DNA from: CAZCBD01 sp964496755
GTDB taxonomy: Bacteria; Bacteroidota; Ignavibacteria; Ignavibacteriales; Melioribacteraceae
Assembly (NCBI GenBank): GCA_964496755.1
Contig: CAZCBD010000107.1
Span: 1 to 9,820, forward strand
DNA: 9,820 nt
Direction of reading: 5' to 3'
The notes under the pieces are model-generated. The model saw nothing but the letters and a program-made list of their open reading frames with translations, searched no databases and was not told the origin of the DNA. The position numbers were made by a program, and so were the translations under genes. Within the stretch, counting starts at the first letter, position 1, and the number at the start of each line of letters is the position of its first letter. Shown piece by piece: positions 7,246-9,820 of the stretch.

Positions 7246-7282
7246 ATCAGTGTATTCTTTTCGTGGTAAAAAGAATACTGAT
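7246..7282. repeat. Imperfect hairpin downstream of the GNAT gene
   Basis: ATCAGT + GT bulge + ATTCTTTT pairs with AAAAGAATACTGAT: 14 bp interrupted by a 2-nt bulge, loop CGTGGTA. It lies 57 nt past the GNAT stop. No T-run follows in either direction. The surrounding words (TCTTGGTG, TTCGTGGTAAAAA) resemble a dispersed intergenic repeat seen in several phyla, so it may be a worn repeat rather than a terminator. Confidence 0.4.
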
Positions 7283-7338
7283 CGAATAACATCAAAATTA
7301 ATATTCCGTTTATTACATTTTTAATCATTACAATTTAT

Positions 7339-7824
7339 TTATTTTTCTAATTTCATATTAACTGCTGTCCAAATCTCATTATTAGTTTTAATTGTTTTAA
7401 CTTTATCTTTATCAACTCTGAATCCAACTTTTTCATAACATTTAATCGCTGCAATATTCCAATCATATACATTTAATTCCACTTTTTTCACATTGAATTT
7501 ATTAAATGACTTCTCTACTAATTTTGCAACAATTTTCTCTCCGAATCCTTTTCCGCGATATTGTGGATCACCTATTAAAATCCGACATAATCTGGCTGTA
7601 TCTCCGCTTAAATATATTTCGGAATGCCCAATTGTTAAATCACTCTTTTTATACACAACTTTGTATATTTTCCTATTTGAGTCATTCATATAATTCTCTA
7701 ATTGATCAATTGTTAACGGAAAAGTAAAAATGACTCCTGCAAATTGAATTAAATCATTTTCATTTTTAATCCAATTTATTAAAGTCTGAAAATCATCTTT
7801 TTGAAATGGCCTTAGTTCAATCAT
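7339..7824 (-). CDS. GNAT-family N-acetyltransferase (RimJ/RimL-like)
   Basis: 161 residues, a single complete Gcn5-related N-acetyltransferase domain. The opening strand IELRPFQKDDFQTLINWI is typical of the RimJ/RimL (Acetyltransf_3) branch. The acetyl-CoA-binding motif A is at about 80-102, with the pyrophosphate-binding QYRGKGFG (88-95). Motif B is at about 116-135, with Asn123 and Tyr130 in NIAAIKCYEKVGF at the usual cofactor-binding and general-acid positions. Such enzymes acetylate protein N-termini, amino sugars, antibiotics or small amines; the acceptor cannot be told from the sequence. The size is normal and the protein should be cytoplasmic. The ATG has no Shine-Dalgarno site. A five-codon frame (ATGGGAAATAATAAATGA) ends overlapping this ATG by four bases, possibly by chance. 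The gene stands alone, with more than 500 nt of spacer downstream. Confidence 0.93.
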   Translation of the reverse strand: MIELRPFQKDDFQTLINWIKNENDLIQFAGVIFTFPLTIDQLENYMNDSNRKIYKVVYKKSDLTIGHSEIYLSGDTARLCRILIGDPQYRGKGFGEKIVAKLVEKSFNKFNVKKVELNVYDWNIAAIKCYEKVGFRVDKDKVKTIKTNNEIWTAVNMKLEK

Positions 7825-7962
7825 TTATTATTTCCCATTCTTCTGAAATTTTATAAAGTGTTTTTTTTACTTCAAATCAGATTTTTATTTCCAAAATAAA
7901 TAAATTTTTAATAACAAACGCTCCATTAATAGTTGACCTGTAAAAAAACTAACTTAGAAACA

Positions 7963-8231
7963 AACAGGCTGCCCCATACTAATTCCAACGTAATTTTTCA
8001 GTTCTATCAAGTTTGGGAAAATCAAAGTCGCCTACCTTCCTTTTCTATAAAAAACGCTATTGTATTGAACTCAATTTTTTTAGAAAAAGAGGGAAGGAAT
8101 CTTTCCAAAACGAAGTAAAAGAGTTTGCTATCTCCCTGATTTCTGATTTGTAGCAAAAACAGATTAAAGAATAAAATACGAGTTGATTTCTGCATGTTTT
8201 GGTACTTTTTTAGCTAATTTTTGAGACTGTT
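7963..8231. mobile_element. Possible decayed insertion sequence or MITE
   Basis: A 269-nt structured segment. The left end AACAGGCTGCCCC and the right end TTGAGACTGTT (AACAGTCTCAA when reversed) are weakly inverted and resemble the ends of IS elements with GGCTG..CTCAA termini. Inside are a long imperfect inverted repeat (8035-8097: CCTTCC/GGAAGG then TTTTCTA/TAGAAAA) and a second one (TTTGCTA 8124-8130 with TAGCAAA 8151-8157). GTTGACC occurs at 7932-7938 and again at 8229-8235, overlapping the right end. No intact transposase is present. The terminal match is short, so this is a tentative call. Confidence 0.35.
8035..8097. repeat. Long imperfect inverted repeat
   Basis: CCTTCC + TTTTCTA (8035-8047) pairs with TAGAAAA + GGAAGG (8081-8097) across a small bulge (AGAG on the right arm), and flanking A-runs and T-runs extend the pairing inward. 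The interior holds the near-palindrome ATTGAACTCAAT. The stem would be stable in RNA or single-stranded DNA from either strand. Confidence 0.6.
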
Positions 8232-8257
8232 GACCAAAGATTTTGGCTATGCGTGGC

Positions 8258-8271
8258 CCCGATTTTTCGGG
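8258..8271. repeat. CCCGA/TCGGG hairpin
   Basis: A perfect 5-bp GC-rich stem with loop TTTT, in a stretch with no gene. CCCGA..TCGGG hairpins are common 3' structures in Bacteroidota, but no gene ends here and no T-run follows, so it may be left over from a lost gene. Confidence 0.4.
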
Positions 8272-8384
8272 ATGTGATATTTTTATGCTGGCTTTCTATT
8301 TTATTCTTGCAACAGATTTATCATTTTCTGTTTAGTTCTCTCTGTTTGTATAATGCAAAACCCCAATACACATATTACGTTTAT

Positions 8385-8518
8385 CGGGAATATATGTTCA
8401 ATTACTGTTCGTTTACCATGCAAAATATCATTTAGTGTATGGAAGCAAGAAATGTTAAATACCCAAAATAATCGGAAACCGGAAAAACTTTTGTTTTAAT
8501 AATTGAATTCTAATGATG
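8385..8518. repeat. Dispersed repeat, copy 3 (diverged)
   Basis: Aligns with 1139-1259 in the same orientation. CGGGAATATAT and CAAAATATCATTTA are identical in the two copies; the 3' part (8471-8518) matches ATTGGAAACTG...ATTATG with scattered, mostly C/T and A/G, differences. Insertions of about 4 and 11 nt separate the blocks. It lies about 280 nt upstream of the transporter gene, not at any gene's 3' end, so the repeat does not depend on one gene context. Confidence 0.65.
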
Positions 8519-8798
8519 TATATAATGATTTTTTTCACTATTTTCATCCGTAAATTATTTGTTTTTGTTGTAGCCTTTAATATGATTTATATTTTACGTG
8601 AGTTTTGATATTTACGGTAGAAAACAGATTAAGTAATAATAACATATCGGTAGTAATTTAGCATCAAGTTTTATTATTAAAAAGATCCGACATTGATTTT
8701 CTTAAATCAAATACAACACATTACTTGAATGAAGCCTAAACTATAGAAAGAAAAAAGCAATTGGAAATCTTTATTAATTAAAATCATCTGATTTTACA

Positions 8799-9671
8799 GT
8801 GAAACAGGAAACTAAAAGTTTAATTGAAATACATATTGCGGTTTTTGTGTTCGGACTAGCCGGCTTGTTTGGGAAATTACTCTCATTACCATCAACAATA
8901 ATCGTTTTAGGTAGAGTACTTTTTGCGTCAATTTCATTGTTGGTAATAATTTTCTATTTCAAAGAGAAGTTAAAATTAAAAAGCAAAAAAGATTACTTCT
9001 ACCTTATATTATCCGGCATCGTATTAGTTATTCATTGGGTAAGTTTTTTTCAGTCAATTCAAGTTTCAACCGTAGCAATAGGCTTATTAACATTTTCAAC
9101 ATTTCCTGTATTTGTTACATTCATGGAACCATTTTTTTTCAAAGAAAAGCTAAAATTAATTGATGCTTTAATTGCCGCCATAACTTTAATTGGTGTAGCT
9201 TTGGTTATACCAAAGTTTGATATTTCCAATAATGCAACCTTGGGAGTAATTTGGGGAGTAGTTTCCGGTTTTACATTTGCCATTCTATCAATATTAAATA
9301 GAAAATACGTTAAAGATTATTCCAGCCTTGTTATCGCATTTTATCAAGATGCAACAGCAACTATTGTATTAATTCCATTTTTATTCACAACTGCAGTATC
9401 TTTTGCCCCCAAGGATATATTATTGTTAATTTTTTTAGGAGTAGTTTTTACCGGAATCTCTCATTCATTATTCATAAAAGGACTAACACACATAAAAGCT
9501 CAGACTGCCAGTATCATTACAAGTTTGGAACCGGTGTACGGAATAATCTTTGCAATTTTTATTGTCAGTGAAATACCAACGTTAAGAGTAATTATCGGAG
9601 GAATAATTATCTTAGGAACTACTTTTTTCACAACAATAAATTCTCATCAGTCAAACACCCCCGAAGCATAG
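8799..9671 (+). CDS. EamA/DMT-superfamily transporter
   Basis: 290 residues with about ten membrane helices in two EamA repeats: residues about 8-138 and 148-282. Each half ends in the family's signature. The first has FMEPFFFKEKLKLIDALIAAITLIG (108-132), the second SLEPVYGIIFAIFIVSEIPTLRVIIGG (242-268). Both keep the Glu-Pro pair and the amphipathic helix followed by a Gly-rich last helix. Members export amino acids, metabolites or drugs, or take up nucleotide sugars; the substrate here is unknown. The start is GTG; the frame is closed by a stop at 8775, and the next in-frame Met is in the middle of the protein, so GTG is the only good choice although no Shine-Dalgarno site is seen. It is the only plus-strand gene, diverging from the GNAT gene across nearly 1 kb of repeat-rich spacer. 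Confidence 0.94.
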   Translation: MKQETKSLIEIHIAVFVFGLAGLFGKLLSLPSTIIVLGRVLFASISLLVIIFYFKEKLKLKSKKDYFYLILSGIVLVIHWVSFFQSIQVSTVAIGLLTFSTFPVFVTFMEPFFFKEKLKLIDALIAAITLIGVALVIPKFDISNNATLGVIWGVVSGFTFAILSILNRKYVKDYSSLVIAFYQDATATIVLIPFLFTTAVSFAPKDILLLIFLGVVFTGISHSLFIKGLTHIKAQTASIITSLEPVYGIIFAIFIVSEIPTLRVIIGGIIILGTTFFTTINSHQSNTPEA

Positions 9672-9820
9672 ACGTGGATTCAATATACAGTAATCAATTC
9701 CACTTTAAGATTCCGGTTTATAAACACTACTTAATCTAATATTAAAAGTTGCGCAAATTTATCGGTAGCAGAAATATATTAAAGCAAACCTATTCCGGTT
9801 TATCGGAAATCGAAAGCATA
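9672..9820. other. Downstream region of the transporter gene
   Basis: No gene is seen in the last 149 nt. The 12-mer ATTCCGGTTTAT occurs at 9710-9721 and 9792-9803. The second copy is part of a short hairpin, TTCCG/CGGAA with a 6-nt loop (9793-9808), about 120 nt past the stop codon; no T-run follows, so it is not a standard terminator. Confidence 0.45.

Larger units (their letters stand above)
6808..7338. other. Gene-free spacer between S9 and GNAT genes
   Basis: About 530 nt with no credible ORF on either strand. It holds the 9-bp dyad at 6819-6843, a REP-like palindrome at 6917-6934, an A/T stem (6950-6956 with 6964-6970) and a long imperfect hairpin at 7246-7282. The middle part (about 6975-7230) shows nothing I can interpret. 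The S9 promoter must lie here, but no exact TAnnTTTG box was found at a useful distance. Confidence 0.5.
7825..8798. other. Long gene-free region ahead of the transporter gene
   Basis: Nearly 1 kb with no ORF I trust; the open frames at 7933-8118 and 8253-8435 have no homology I recognise and overlap structured DNA. From left to right it contains the upstream region of the GNAT gene, a structured IS/MITE-like segment (7963-8231), a CCCGA/TCGGG hairpin (8258-8271), the third copy of the dispersed repeat (8385-8518), and about 280 nt of AT-rich DNA leading into the transporter gene. No exact TAnnTTTG box was found there. The size and the remains suggest a site that has gathered insertions. Confidence 0.55.

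Noticed and set aside
3964..7824. Toxin-antitoxin or defence island built from the S9 peptidase, CPBP protease and GNAT genes
   Set aside because: GNAT toxins usually have a small adjacent DNA-binding antitoxin, which is absent here. The CPBP gene pairs with an envelope protein, and no nuclease, helicase or other defence domain is present.
7807..7827. Five-codon frame overlapping the GNAT start by ATGA, considered as a leader peptide
   Set aside because: Such tiny frames are common by chance in AT-rich DNA, it has no ribosome site, and the coded peptide shows no attenuator logic.
7933..8118. Plus-strand open frame of 61 codons, considered as a transposase or toxin fragment
   Set aside because: It has no recognised motif, overlaps the long inverted repeat (so both strands look partly open), and has no ribosome site. 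It is better explained as part of the structured element.
8253..8435. Plus-strand open frame of 60 codons rich in Phe, Leu and Tyr
   Set aside because: It starts at a CCCGA/TCGGG hairpin and runs into the dispersed repeat; the hydrophobic content is what AT-rich non-coding DNA gives.

Overview
The window looks like chromosomal DNA of an AT-rich member of the Bacteroidota (Bacteroidetes). The base composition is strongly AT-biased, about one third G+C by eye. Most starts lack a Shine-Dalgarno sequence, one upstream region carries the phylum-type -7 box TAACTTTG, and the large S9 peptidase resembles a Bacteroidota subfamily. I cannot name genus or species.

Layout. Six genes lie on the minus strand and one on the plus strand. 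From left to right: an alpha/beta hydrolase (268-1101, minus); a small two-helix membrane protein (1232-1432, minus); a CPBP-family intramembrane protease with a long extra membrane domain (1751-2962, minus); a secreted, probably outer-membrane beta-barrel protein (2981-3811, minus); a large secreted S9-family serine peptidase (3964-6792, minus); a GNAT N-acetyltransferase (7339-7824, minus); and an EamA/DMT-type transporter (8799-9671, plus).

How the genes relate. The barrel gene and the CPBP gene form the only clear two-gene transcription unit: 18 nt apart, with a strong AAAGGAG ribosome site just ahead of the CPBP start. The S9 peptidase lies 152 nt upstream of the barrel gene on the same strand, so the three may form an envelope/proteolysis neighbourhood, but a hairpin and a -7-like box between them suggest partly separate expression. 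The hydrolase, small membrane protein, acetyltransferase and transporter look like unrelated single genes.

Non-coding structure. The intergenic DNA is rich in repeats. A sequence of about 40 nt occurs almost perfectly at 1-39 and 1171-1210, in direct orientation on both sides of the hydrolase, and a diverged longer copy lies at 8385-8518. The longer form at 1139-1259 runs into the 3' end of the small membrane-protein gene. The gene-poor stretch 7825-8798 contains a compact structured segment (about 7963-8231) that looks like a decayed insertion sequence or MITE. The gap 6808-7338 holds several hairpins, including a REP-like palindrome.

I found no tRNA, rRNA, CRISPR array, phage gene or intact transposase, and no clear new defence or biosynthetic system. 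The best leads are the repeat-flanked hydrolase unit, the structured element at about 8 kb, and the coupled barrel/CPBP pair.
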